Source: Bacteroidaceae bacterium
GTDB taxonomy: Bacteria; Bacteroidota; Bacteroidia; Bacteroidales; Bacteroidaceae
Direction of reading: 5' to 3'
NCBI GenBank assembly: GCA_016284045.1
Contig: JAEEOB010000051.1
Coordinates: 1-36,916, forward strand
Length of the DNA stretch: 36,916 nt
A model generated the notes under the pieces. The model was not told where the DNA came from. It worked only from the letters and a program-made list of their open reading frames with translations, and made no database searches. Position 1 is the first letter of the stretch. Each line of letters begins with the position of its first letter. This document shows, piece by piece, positions 1-8,114 of the stretch. The translations under genes were made by a program, and so were the position numbers.

Positions 1-51
1 TGTATTGCCGTTGGCACGAGGGGAGGTTTGTAAAATCAGAATCTTACTCAT
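1..51 (-). CDS. Flavodoxin-like NAD(P)H/FMN reductase, N-terminal fragment
   Basis: Reading leftward from an ATG at 51-49 gives MSKILILQTSPRANGNT before the window ends. A short hydrophobic beta strand followed by S-P-R-x-x-G-N-T is the flavin-phosphate loop found at the start of NADPH-dependent FMN reductases and flavodoxin-like oxidoreductases. Only 17 residues are visible, so the exact enzyme cannot be named. The gene lies downstream of murI on the same strand, 54 bp beyond the murI stop codon. I see no clear TAnnTTTG element in that gap, so it may be cotranscribed with murI. Confidence 0.6.
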   Translation of the reverse strand, partial: MSKILILQTSPRANGNT

Positions 52-71
52 AATTTAGAAAACGTTAAAAT

Positions 72-109
72 AAAAATTAATCAGACATAATCAGTAGGAC
101 ACCCCTTAA
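72..109. repeat. Intergenic repeat copy overlapping the murI stop codon
   Basis: Read on the minus strand, this copy begins with the TAA stop of murI followed by GGGGTGTCCTACTG, then ATTATGTCTGATTAATTTTT. It matches the right end of the 1733-1932 element at roughly 28 of 35 positions, counted by eye. It lies in the same orientation as that end. Confidence 0.55.
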
Positions 110-975
110 ATCATTCCCCTCAGATCCACATGATGCACGTTGAGGTTCTTCGCATCCTCATGCAGGAAGAGGGCTGCAGACTCCTGGAACTTATCCGCCT
201 GCTCAGTGGTGTAATAGGTGCAGGTGCCGTTCATCGTTATTTTCTCCCGCATCTCATAGTGACGGCGTAGATAGTCCTGGAGACTTCGGGCGATGTACTT
301 ACCCTGCGGCACAAGTTTCACATTCTCTGGCACGTATTTCTTGATTTTGTCCATCAGCAGCGGAAAATGGGTGCAGCCGAGGATGATGGTGTCGATGAGC
401 GGATCCATTGCCATCAGCTTGTCGATGCTGTCTTTCACGAAGTAGTCAGCTCCCGGCTTGTCCGCCTCGCCGTTTTCAATGATAGGCACCCACATGGGGC
501 AGGCAAGGCCTGTGACCACTGCCTTCGGAGACTGTTTTACGATTTCCATGTTGTAGCTCTCCGAACTTATTGTACCCTCAGTAGCAAGCACACCGATATG
601 CTGCGTTCGCGACATCTGCCCCACCACCTCTGCCGTGGGAATGATGACACCGAGGACACGGCGGTCGGGGGCATAACGGGGTAAGTAATACCGCTGTACG
701 GACCTCAACGCCTTAGCTGAGGCTGTGTTACAGCCCAGTATCACCAGTGGACATCCCAGCTTGAAGAGCTTCTCCACTGACTGCACAGTGAACTCATAAA
801 CCACTTTGAACGATCGGCTGCCATAGGGTGCACGGGCATTGTCGCCGAGATAGATATAATCATACTGCGGCATCTCTTTCCTTATCTCGTTGAGGATAGT
901 CAGGCCGCCGTAGCCAGAATCGAACACGCCAATCGGCCCGTCGTCCAATTTAAATAATGTGTAGTCGCTTTCCAT
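106..975 (-). CDS. murI: Glutamate racemase
   Basis: This 289-residue protein interconverts L- and D-glutamate in the cytoplasm, supplying D-Glu for peptidoglycan stem peptides. The length is normal to slightly long for MurI. The N-terminal IGVFDSGYGGLT motif (residues 15-26) is diagnostic. The two catalytic cysteines are visible as GCNTAS (Cys82) and GCTHFPLL (Cys201), one in each of the two pseudo-symmetric domains; CPxWVPxxENGE (159-170) is also family-typical. The ATG lies 1 bp beyond the stop of the upstream OmpH-like gene, so the two form an operon with a shared promoter near 1688-1718. The stop codon lies inside a dispersed repeat (72-109), which is unusual but leaves the protein intact. 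Confidence 0.96.
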   Translation of the reverse strand: MESDYTLFKLDDGPIGVFDSGYGGLTILNEIRKEMPQYDYIYLGDNARAPYGSRSFKVVYEFTVQSVEKLFKLGCPLVILGCNTASAKALRSVQRYYLPRYAPDRRVLGVIIPTAEVVGQMSRTQHIGVLATEGTISSESYNMEIVKQSPKAVVTGLACPMWVPIIENGEADKPGADYFVKDSIDKLMAMDPLIDTIILGCTHFPLLMDKIKKYVPENVKLVPQGKYIARSLQDYLRRHYEMREKITMNGTCTYYTTEQADKFQESAALFLHEDAKNLNVHHVDLRGMI

Positions 976-976
976 A

Positions 977-1573
977 TCATTTTGTGTTCAGACGGTTTAA
1001 CAATTCGTTTGTGATATCCTCCCCCATCGCTCCGTTCACAAACGGAAAGGAGTTGTTGTCGATATTGAGCACGAACGCATAACCCCGTTCCGACGCAAGC
1101 TCGCTGATAGCGCGGTTGAGACGCTCTCGCAGACGTCCAACCACTTCATTCTCTTTCTTTTGAAGCAGATCTTTTGCTTCCTGCTTGAACTGAAGGCTCT
1201 CCTCCATGGTCTGCTGAAGCTCTTTCTGACGTTTCAGACGGATATTGTCGGGGAAAGTCTTCTGCCCTTCTACATACTCAGCAAACTGTTTGGAGAATAT
1301 CTCCTCGCTCCTGGCAAGCTCCTGCTCGTAGGCCTGACGCAGTCCGGCTATCGTCTTTTGCACATCGGCATAGCCGTCGAGCGTCTCCAGCACCTGCTGA
1401 TAACTGAGGTAGCCGAATTTCACCGGCTGGCTCACCACAACCGGTGCTGACTGGACAGGCAAGGTGTCCGGCGCGTCGTTATGTCCATAAACATTATCAA
1501 AATTCTGAGCTGTCAGATCAAAAGAAGTCAGCGCAACCGCTATTAAACATAGTATTTTTTTCATCTTTTTCAA
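977..1573 (-). CDS. OmpH/Skp family periplasmic chaperone
   Basis: This 198-residue secreted protein has a signal peptide (basic MKKMKK, hydrophobic core, likely cleavage after the Ala near residue 22). A family-typical beta strand FGYLSYQQVLETL follows, then a long charged helical region (about residues 80-165) expected to form the coiled-coil tentacles of Skp. The C-terminal strand YAFVLNIDNNSF closes the body. Skp-type chaperones hold unfolded outer-membrane proteins in the periplasm. In many Bacteroidetes an OmpH pair follows bamA; here only one copy is present and bamA is not in the window. It is the first gene of an operon with murI. Its promoter is visible at 1688-1718 and leaves a leader of about 105 nt. 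Confidence 0.88.
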   Translation of the reverse strand: MKKMKKILCLIAVALTSFDLTAQNFDNVYGHNDAPDTLPVQSAPVVVSQPVKFGYLSYQQVLETLDGYADVQKTIAGLRQAYEQELARSEEIFSKQFAEYVEGQKTFPDNIRLKRQKELQQTMEESLQFKQEAKDLLQKKENEVVGRLRERLNRAISELASERGYAFVLNIDNNSFPFVNGAMGEDITNELLNRLNTK

Positions 1574-1608
1574 TTTTAATCAGCAAGCATAACAAAGACA
1601 GGAAAAGA

Positions 1609-1639
1609 GAATCATCGCATCGTTCTCAACAGATGATTC
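1609..1639 (-). promoter_or_regulatory. Hairpin in the 5' leader of the ompH-murI transcript
   Basis: GAATCATC (1609-1616) and GATGATTC (1632-1639) are perfect 8 bp complementary arms around a 15 nt loop. They lie between the predicted start site (about 1681) and the OmpH start codon (1573). No T-run follows, so it is not a standard terminator. It may affect stability or translation of the leader, which is inference. Confidence 0.45.
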
Positions 1640-1687
1640 CCCCGCGCTCTCAGCCTGCAAAAAAATAAATTCAAATCAATTCTGACG

Positions 1688-1718
1688 CAAAGATAGTAAA
1701 ACTTGTCGGCTACTCAAA
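1688..1718 (-). promoter_or_regulatory. Bacteroidetes-type promoter for ompH-murI
   Basis: On the minus strand TTTG (1718-1715) is followed after 19 bp by TATCTTTG (1695-1688). This fits the Bacteroidetes -33/-7 consensus TTTG and TAnnTTTG. Transcription would start near 1681. Confidence 0.75.
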
Positions 1719-1732
1719 ATTTATTGACATTT

Positions 1733-1932
1733 TTTTAGGGGCGTTCTAATAATTCTGATTTTGGGATGCTCCTACATATAGAGTAAATCATTTCGGTTGC
1801 TTTTTGTTTTCTGTGGTGTCCTTTTTTCATCATTTTCGGTTACATAGCTCGCTATGCGCCCTCAAATGCTAACAAAAAACCACACACATAAAATCAAAAA
1901 TCAATCCGACATAATTTTCAGAACACCCCTTA
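1733..1932. mobile_element. About 200 bp inverted-repeat (MITE-like) intergenic element
   Basis: The left end (AGGGGCGTTCTAATAATTCTG from 1737) and the reverse complement of the right end (AGGGGTGTTCTGAAAATTATG, reading back from 1929) match at about 17 of 21 bases. They point inward like terminal inverted repeats. The interior has no open reading frame and contains a short palindrome, CATAGCTCGCTATG, near 1842-1855. A third, single-ended copy lies at 72-109. The rest of the 1574-2199 gap holds the ompH promoter and leader, the promoter at 2128-2159, and AT-rich DNA in which I see nothing else. No target-site duplication was established, so mobility is inferred. Confidence 0.5.
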
Positions 1933-2127
1933 AGTGAAAAGTGATAAGTGTATCTACTAGAAATCCAACAATTAACACTATTTTCAAAACATTTTGAGCA
2001 AATTCTTCATTGCCGTATGGCAAACAAAAGGGGGCTATAAAAATGTTTTTATATAGAAGCAAGTTCAAAAAAACCTTCCACATGACAACTAAGCAACAGT
2101 AAAAATAAAAACTAAAAAGTAAAACCA

Positions 2128-2159
2128 TTTGGAGTTGTGGGAATTTATGTTTAACTTTG
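2128..2159 (+). promoter_or_regulatory. Promoter for the DUF4230 gene pair
   Basis: TTTG (2128-2131), 20 bp spacer, TAACTTTG (2152-2159). This is a full match to the Bacteroidetes consensus. The predicted start is around 2165, leaving a leader of about 35 nt before the ATG at 2200. Confidence 0.85.
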
Positions 2160-2199
2160 CGGTTGATAAACGGCAGGCCGACTGCCACACAACTCCAAA

Positions 2200-2895
2200 A
2201 TGACCGACAAGCAGCTCAGACGCGCTATTGAAGCCCAGATAGAGAAATACAAGGAAAACCGGTTCGTGAAGATTCTCATCACAGCCCTGGGCATCTGCGC
2301 CATCATTCTTATCGTGGCATATATCAGTCAGGAGGACATGCTTCCTGAGAGAAAAAGCGAGGCGGAAATCAGAACCAGCTTCGACAACACGCCCGTGCTC
2401 TACACGTTGGAGTGCGAGGCTCAGACAATTGTCACACAGAAAGGAGCCGACTCTTGGAGCTGGCTGGGCGACCGCGACTTCATCATCCCAGTGAAAGGTT
2501 ATATCAAAGTAGGCTACAACCTCCGGAAAATCAAGAAATTCAAAATCGAGGACGACATTCTCCATCTCACACTTCCCGACCCTGAGATTGAACTTCAGCA
2601 GGCTGAACCGATTTATAGTCAGGCTGTGACGAAAGTGGGATTCTTCCGTTCTGAATTCTCCCAGAAAGAACAGTCAGAGATTATCCAGGAGGGTGTAAAA
2701 CTGCTGCGTAAACGGATAGAGCAACTCGACCTTCTCCCACCCGCCCAAGAACAAGCACGTCAGATAGTGGAGGGAATGGTTCGTGAGCTCGGCTATAAGC
2801 CTGACATCAGCTTCCCTACCTACAGTGAGCGTAACATACGCAAGATGATCAAGCTGGGCAGCGACCTTGCCAAATCAGACAAGAAGGAAAAATGA
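2200..2895 (+). CDS. DUF4230 domain membrane-anchored protein (first of pair)
   Basis: This 231-residue protein has a short basic cytoplasmic N-terminus and one membrane helix (about residues 24-43, FVKILITALGICAIILIVAY). An extracytoplasmic domain of about 185 residues follows. Its pattern (a Y-x-L-x-C-E-A-Q-x-I-V strand, then IIPVKGYIKVGYNL and LHLTLPDPEI) resembles DUF4230, a Bacteroidetes- and Firmicutes-associated family of unknown function. No catalytic motif is evident. The stop overlaps the start of the next gene by ATGA, so the two are translationally coupled and probably form partners. I would not assign a biochemical role. Confidence 0.75.
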   Translation: MTDKQLRRAIEAQIEKYKENRFVKILITALGICAIILIVAYISQEDMLPERKSEAEIRTSFDNTPVLYTLECEAQTIVTQKGADSWSWLGDRDFIIPVKGYIKVGYNLRKIKKFKIEDDILHLTLPDPEIELQQAEPIYSQAVTKVGFFRSEFSQKEQSEIIQEGVKLLRKRIEQLDLLPPAQEQARQIVEGMVRELGYKPDISFPTYSERNIRKMIKLGSDLAKSDKKEK

Positions 2896-3836
2896 GAAAA
2901 CTGACAGACACCATACTGATTATCGCTATAATTGCCGTCGTTCTCTTCGCGGTAGGCAAATGTACAGGTATCTTCGACGGAGTGACCGGATGGTTCCGTC
3001 CGAAGACCACCATCAGCACCGTCACATTGGAGGAAATCCAGAAAATCGGGCAGTTGAAAGTGCTGACTGTCAACAAGGAATTCCTGATCAGCCAATACCG
3101 CAAACGCAGTTTTCTCATCTCCGATGATGAAATCCACATCGTGTATGACGGACGTATCGACCTGGGATTCGATCTGTCGAAATGCGACGCCAACAGCATT
3201 GAGCGGCGAAATGACTCCACATTCATCCACATGCCTCCAGTGGAGATTCTCAATCAAGACAGCATGTTTGTCAATCCAGGAGTCGTGAAAATTGAAGACG
3301 GTAAATGGACCAACACCGAGATGGAAGCATTTAAAAACCGCGCAAACGCTTATATGCTCTACAGCAGCGAGCGTGATGACTGCTACAGAAGGGCTGAGAA
3401 AATGGGTATGCAGACCTTTACTGAGCTGGTGAGTCCGCTCGAGACCAACTACATTGAGGTGACTGTGGAAGGAAGAGAATCTTACGGCATGCCACTTGAG
3501 AAGAATGCCAACAAAAAAAAGAAAGCCCAGGCGAATCCCTATAAATATATAATCGACGGCAACCGCCACTATCTTGAATACCAGAACGGAGGCACGCTCA
3601 CCTACGAAGGGGTCAGCGACTACGATCTTATTGCTGTAGCGGATATGTTTAACAGCTATATGAACGGCAAACCGGAGCATGTAGTCCTGAAAATGGAGAA
3701 AAAGAAAAAAAGCAACAGCTATCTCGGATTCGATTCGCCTTTCTCCAAAGTGACTAAATCATCTCCTCTGAGGCAGCTGGAGAAAGAAATCAAGCTGCAC
3801 GTCAACAAATACTTGTCGATACGTCCGAAAATCTAA
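2892..3836 (+). CDS. DUF4230 domain membrane-anchored protein (second of pair)
   Basis: This 314-residue protein has an N-terminal membrane helix (about residues 7-22) and then a DUF4230-like domain. It shares the strand order of its neighbour: IGQLKVLTVNKEF, IHIVYDGRIDLGFDL, then TFIHMPPVEIL. The C-terminal third is longer than in the upstream protein and is lysine-rich, with KKKK runs near residues 209 and 272. The two proteins are divergent paralogues, which suggests duplication followed by specialisation into a heteromeric envelope complex (inference). The start overlaps the previous stop by 4 bp. It converges on the radical SAM gene, with only 9 bp between the two stop codons and no obvious terminator. 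Confidence 0.75.
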   Translation: MRKLTDTILIIAIIAVVLFAVGKCTGIFDGVTGWFRPKTTISTVTLEEIQKIGQLKVLTVNKEFLISQYRKRSFLISDDEIHIVYDGRIDLGFDLSKCDANSIERRNDSTFIHMPPVEILNQDSMFVNPGVVKIEDGKWTNTEMEAFKNRANAYMLYSSERDDCYRRAEKMGMQTFTELVSPLETNYIEVTVEGRESYGMPLEKNANKKKKAQANPYKYIIDGNRHYLEYQNGGTLTYEGVSDYDLIAVADMFNSYMNGKPEHVVLKMEKKKKSNSYLGFDSPFSKVTKSSPLRQLEKEIKLHVNKYLSIRPKI

Positions 3837-3845
3837 TACGTCACC

Positions 3846-4622
3846 CTAATACGACACTTGGCACGGGATACCTGCTGCACGCACTTTCTCTGCGATATTG
3901 TCCATCTCAGCTTTGGTTGCCTTTTCCAGTAGAGGAGAAGGCGTCTCACGGTCAATGGTGTAAATCATCACACACGATGGCTTGATGCTCTTCACCGCCT
4001 CCAACCAGGGAATCACAAACTCATCACCCGTGTTTGCCACGTCCCTGCCCTCATGCTTGCCTCTCATAAACATAGTCTGGATAATACACCGGCTGCCGAA
4101 TTCCATCAGCTTTTCGACAATCGCATTCACATCGTATTTATCACTGACCGGCTTATCTACCATCCGGATATAGCCTGGTGACACCGTGTCAAGCTTCAAT
4201 ATGTTATTATCCACTTTCAGCAACGCCTCAAACACCTGTGAGCGGACTATCTGCGTGGCATTGCTCAGCACACTGATTTTACAGTCGGGGAAAAAATCAT
4301 CGCGGAGCGATTTCACATCATCCACGATTTCGGAGAAATGTGGATGAAGTGTAGGCTCACCGTTGCCGGCAAAAGTGATGACATCAGGCGCGGGTCCCTC
4401 AGCTTTCATTTTTTCCAGCGTGGCACGTAGGGCAGTTGACACCTCCTCGCGGGTTGGCATACGGTGCCCCGTCCTGCGGTCTTTATTGAATCCACATTCG
4501 CAATAAATGCAATCGAACGAACAGACTTTTCCATCAGGAGGCAAGAGATTAACCCCTAACGAAACTCCCAATCTGCGGCTGTGTACCGGTCCGAACACCG
4601 GCGACTGATATAATACGGTCAT
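3846..4622 (-). CDS. Radical SAM protein (COG0731-like)
   Basis: This 258-residue cytoplasmic enzyme carries the radical SAM cluster-binding motif C34-x3-C38-x2-C41, which ligates a [4Fe-4S] cluster for reductive cleavage of S-adenosylmethionine. A GNGEPTLHP motif near residues 87-95 is the glycine-rich SAM-binding strand. The N-terminus FGPVHSRRLGVSLGVN is characteristic of a small subfamily annotated as COG0731/wyosine-type radical SAM proteins, whose bacterial substrate I do not know. An extra Cys43 sits directly after the cluster motif. No partner gene is adjacent. The downstream neighbour on the same strand begins a different operon, or the two may be read through from GH31 (18 bp gap). 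Confidence 0.85.
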   Translation of the reverse strand: MTVLYQSPVFGPVHSRRLGVSLGVNLLPPDGKVCSFDCIYCECGFNKDRRTGHRMPTREEVSTALRATLEKMKAEGPAPDVITFAGNGEPTLHPHFSEIVDDVKSLRDDFFPDCKISVLSNATQIVRSQVFEALLKVDNNILKLDTVSPGYIRMVDKPVSDKYDVNAIVEKLMEFGSRCIIQTMFMRGKHEGRDVANTGDEFVIPWLEAVKSIKPSCVMIYTIDRETPSPLLEKATKAEMDNIAEKVRAAGIPCQVSY

Positions 4623-4640
4623 TGTTTTTGCTTTTTAATC

Positions 4641-7600
4641 CTATTTCTTAAAAATCTTCGAAGACTTACCATCTTCACCGACCACAATGTTCACCCCCTG
4701 TGAAAGCTGCTTGCGTGGCGTTCCGTCGAGTGCATAAATCATCGGCGTGCCCGATGGGTTAAAATGAGGGATTGTCATGCCTGTAGCATCGCCGTTAAGT
4801 TCATCCTCTAACGCCTTAAGATCAGCAGTGAATCCCACATAGCTGATGACTGACTGACCGTTGCTGTTGGTGGATGTCATTCCGAAGATGGTCTCACCAG
4901 TCAGCTGATAGCCTTTGTTCTCGTCTATCGACCATGCTATCATCACCCTGCCGTCCTTGAGGATCCTGACATCAACCGGGTTGACGATGTTCACCCACCT
5001 GCCGTTGATATACCAGAGCTGGGAGTCGTTCTTCACGTTTGATACCTCGGTGGCTACCGCCACAAAATATTTCATGCCTGGCTCCAGGTATTTCTTCTCC
5101 CTGTATTTCAATGCGATGTTCTGAGCTCCTTTCCTCGTGATGGTCACGGTGTTGTCCTGAGCACTGTAACGGATATCGGACGTGCCGACACGGTCTTCCA
5201 CACGGTTGCGGTACCATTCAACCGCCTTCCATGTGTAGATATTGGTCGGAACAGAAGCCTCAACTGCCACAGTAGCATGATGCTCTTTGCCAAGTCCGTC
5301 GGTATATGACACATCAATGTCTGCCTTTCCCTCTTTCGTCCCTGCGTAGATGATGCCGTCGCGCACGACTGCCACCTCCGGGTCACTGCTCTCACAGGTC
5401 ACGTCAAGGGTCACGAACTGAGACGTTGCGTCATCCAATATGGCTTTCACGCTCATGGTACGGCTCTGCCCCAGCAGCATTTTCACGCTTGCAGGAGTTA
5501 CCAGAATTGACTGGACTGCCGGTACATCCTCGGAAACAAGATTCTCGTTGTCGATTTTAACCGATACTTCCGACCCGTCGTATGCCACCTCCTTACTGAA
5601 TCTTACCGACTGACGGATTCCCAGTCCCAAGTTGTAGGAAGGGTCAACAAGCACAATGCGGAATGTGCGTTTGTCAAGCATACCGGCAAACGATCCTCGT
5701 CGTGCTCCTATGGTAAGGGTACGGGAAGCGTCGTCCCAAGTGAATGGTATCTCCGAGAACTGCCCTTTCTCGTAGTTATAGTTGTCTCGCTCATCCTCAT
5801 AGAGGGTGAACAAGCCGTCTGCACCGGGATAGATGCGCATCTCCAAGTTATCCCAGTTACTCTGCGAGCTATACTGCACATCCGGTCCCCACGGGAGTAT
5901 TGAGCCTTGACGGACATAAATGGGCATGAGCGCCAGATTCACATCACGGTTCACCTCCTGACCGCCATCCAGCTGTTCGCCGGTCCAGAAGTCAGTCCAG
6001 CCGTCGCCTTGAGGAAGATACAGGTTGCGGCTCTCTGCCTGTGACTTGACTACAGGTGCCACCAGCAAATCACGTCCAAACATAAACTGGTCTTTCAGCG
6101 CATGGGAAGCGGCATCAGCGGGATAGGCTATGCCCATGGCACGCATGAACGAATAGCCGTCATTATATACCTGACGGTCTGTGGTGTAGATATATGGCAA
6201 GAGTGCATATCGCAGCTTGATATAACGTGCGATAATGTCATAATAGCTTTCCCCTTCCTTGCCGAACTGATAGACGGCACGGTCGGCACCAGAACCGTGG
6301 CTTCGCATGATGGTGCAGAATGCGCCAAACTGAATCCATCGGCAATACAGCTCGTTGTATGTGTCCTGACCAGCTCCCTGATACGCCCCGTTGAAGAATC
6401 CGCCGACATCGCTGTTCCAGCTGGGTATTCCGCAGGCTGAGTAGTTGAGCGCGGCAGGAATCTGGTTGGCGAGGGTCTCCCATGAGGAGGTAATGTCGCC
6501 GCTCCATGTTCCTGCTCCATAACGCTGCATGCCAAGGAAGCCTGAGCGGGTCATGATCATCACACGCTTAGCCTCTGTCAGTTCTGATTTCTGGGCACGA
6601 TGCCCCTCATACACGCCGCTTGCATGCATCAGCGGAAACACATTGCGGACGGAGCGCCAAGTGTGGCTCGATTCCAGCGAATGAGCATTGAGGGTGGCAT
6701 TGTCTTCACCGCCCTTCTCCAGCACCACGAAGTCGTTGGTTCGCTCCCAGTCCTCACCTCCCTGGTAGTGGTCGGGTTCAGACGAGTCCACCCAGTAAGC
6801 GTCAACCCCCTTGCTCACCAACCCCTCATACAGGCACTGCCAGTAATAGTCGCGCGCCGACTGCTGGTAGGGGCTGTAAATAGCCACACCAGAGTTAGGC
6901 GGATAGGTTGTGGTCATAACCTGGCTGCCCATCTTCATCAGCTGGTTGGTAGCCTTGAAATGGGCATACTGCTTGGTGTCGGGACCGAAGTTAGCCCAGA
7001 AGGAGATGAGCAGGTGTCCCCCAGCGTCATGCACACCATCGATCATCTTCGGATAATCGGTCTTGAACGTGGGATTGAGAAACTCCATCGCGTTCCACTG
7101 GTTGTTGCCGCCCCAGTACTGCCAGTCCTGAACAACGCAGTCGATCGGAACATTGATGGAACGGTATTTCTGCAGCACACCCAGCGTCTCCATCGCACTC
7201 TGATAACGCTCCTTGCTCTGGAAATAACCGAATGTCCAGAGGGGAACCATCGTGGCTTTCCCCGTCAGCTCACGTACACGGCGCACCACATCATCGCCTT
7301 GGTTCTCATCTCCCACAAGCACATAGTAGTCAACGGCGTGGGCTGCCTCAGTCGTGAAGGTGGTACCATTGGATGAATTATCGGAGAAGTCACAGGGACC
7401 GTACAAGTCCCAGTAGAGTCCATAGCCTCGCACCGAGTGGAAGAAAGGTATCCAAACCGACATGTTATTCTGTATCATGTGGCTATAGCTCTTGTTGCGG
7501 TGGTTGAGACTGCCGTCCTGCACCTGCCCGAATCCATAGATAGCCTCATTGGGGCTGAGCCGGAAGGACTGCGACACGGTGTATGGGTCGATGGTATGCG

Positions 7601-7961
7601 ATGTGCGCTTGGTGAACACTGCCTTTGAGCGCTCCCTGATGAGCACGGTGCCGTCGGGACGGAAGAAATTGATGATACCGCTCGAACGGTTGACGGTCAC
7701 CATCACCTTCTCGGTCAGCAAAGTGTCCACGCGCTCACCCTGCACGAGTGTGGGATTCACTGCCTGCGGTTTCATGGTCACCACAAGCTTGGGATCTGTC
7801 TTTCCCAGCTCATCGGATTCCTGGTACTTATTCACCCTGACAATCTCAGGTGAATAAAACGTTATCTCTGTCACGATTTTGCCAACGGTCATCGTGTAGT
7901 CCTGACCTCGTACCGGTGTCAGCAACATGGCCAGCATAGCCGCAAGAACAGTTTTTTTCAT
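4641..7961 (-). CDS. Secreted GH31 glycosidase (alpha-xylosidase/alpha-glucosidase type) with Ig-like domain
   Basis: This 1106-residue protein has a signal peptide (residues 1-19, cleavage before QDYTM). The N-terminal beta domain is followed by a GH31 barrel. The nucleophile is Asp392 in WVDSSEPD and the likely acid/base is Asp518 in WNSDVGGFF. The WVDSSEPD form and overall layout resemble bacterial alpha-xylosidases that remove terminal xylose from xyloglucan-type oligosaccharides, but alpha-glucosidase cannot be excluded. After the barrel and beta domains comes a BIG2-like Ig domain (about residues 815-900, VTPASVKMLLGQSRTMSV), then a further beta-rich module. The last 35 residues (MIYALDGTPRKQL... 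VGEDGKSSKI) resemble the C-terminal tail common in Prevotella secreted proteins. It is probably in one transcription unit with the GH43 gene, 153 bp upstream. Confidence 0.9.
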   Translation of the reverse strand: MKKTVLAAMLAMLLTPVRGQDYTMTVGKIVTEITFYSPEIVRVNKYQESDELGKTDPKLVVTMKPQAVNPTLVQGERVDTLLTEKVMVTVNRSSGIINFFRPDGTVLIRERSKAVFTKRTSHTIDPYTVSQSFRLSPNEAIYGFGQVQDGSLNHRNKSYSHMIQNNMSVWIPFFHSVRGYGLYWDLYGPCDFSDNSSNGTTFTTEAAHAVDYYVLVGDENQGDDVVRRVRELTGKATMVPLWTFGYFQSKERYQSAMETLGVLQKYRSINVPIDCVVQDWQYWGGNNQWNAMEFLNPTFKTDYPKMIDGVHDAGGHLLISFWANFGPDTKQYAHFKATNQLMKMGSQVMTTTYPPNSGVAIYSPYQQSARDYYWQCLYEGLVSKGVDAYWVDSSEPDHYQGGEDWERTNDFVVLEKGGEDNATLNAHSLESSHTWRSVRNVFPLMHASGVYEGHRAQKSELTEAKRVMIMTRSGFLGMQRYGAGTWSGDITSSWETLANQIPAALNYSACGIPSWNSDVGGFFNGAYQGAGQDTYNELYCRWIQFGAFCTIMRSHGSGADRAVYQFGKEGESYYDIIARYIKLRYALLPYIYTTDRQVYNDGYSFMRAMGIAYPADAASHALKDQFMFGRDLLVAPVVKSQAESRNLYLPQGDGWTDFWTGEQLDGGQEVNRDVNLALMPIYVRQGSILPWGPDVQYSSQSNWDNLEMRIYPGADGLFTLYEDERDNYNYEKGQFSEIPFTWDDASRTLTIGARRGSFAGMLDKRTFRIVLVDPSYNLGLGIRQSVRFSKEVAYDGSEVSVKIDNENLVSEDVPAVQSILVTPASVKMLLGQSRTMSVKAILDDATSQFVTLDVTCESSDPEVAVVRDGIIYAGTKEGKADIDVSYTDGLGKEHHATVAVEASVPTNIYTWKAVEWYRNRVEDRVGTSDIRYSAQDNTVTITRKGAQNIALKYREKKYLEPGMKYFVAVATEVSNVKNDSQLWYINGRWVNIVNPVDVRILKDGRVMIAWSIDENKGYQLTGETIFGMTSTNSNGQSVISYVGFTADLKALEDELNGDATGMTIPHFNPSGTPMIYALDGTPRKQLSQGVNIVVGEDGKSSKIFKK

Positions 7962-8062
7962 TTGTTATGATTCTTTTATGTGTTAGTATAACCAAAAGAT
8001 GTATAATTTGACGTTAACAATTACAGTCGATTAATCAAACTGCAATCGACAGACAGACAAAT

Positions 8063-8105
8063 GTCTCGTCTTCTTGTCTTTTCGTCTTCTTGCCTTCTTG
8101 TCTTC
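8063..8105. repeat. Pyrimidine-rich TCTTCTTG tandem repeat
   Basis: The 153 bp between the GH31 and GH43 genes contains TCGTCTTCTTGTCTTT followed by TCGTCTTCTTGCCTTC and TTGTCTTC. It is a simple degenerate tandem repeat of roughly 8-16 bp units. On the transcribed minus strand it reads as a GAAGAC-rich purine tract. I see no clear promoter in this gap. Confidence 0.6.
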
Positions 8106-8114
8106 AAATAGATA

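Noticed and set aside
6600-7376. 258-codon open frame on the plus strand opposite GH31
   Set aside because: It is a shadow of a well-supported GH31 catalytic region with intact active-site residues; the antisense protein has no family features.
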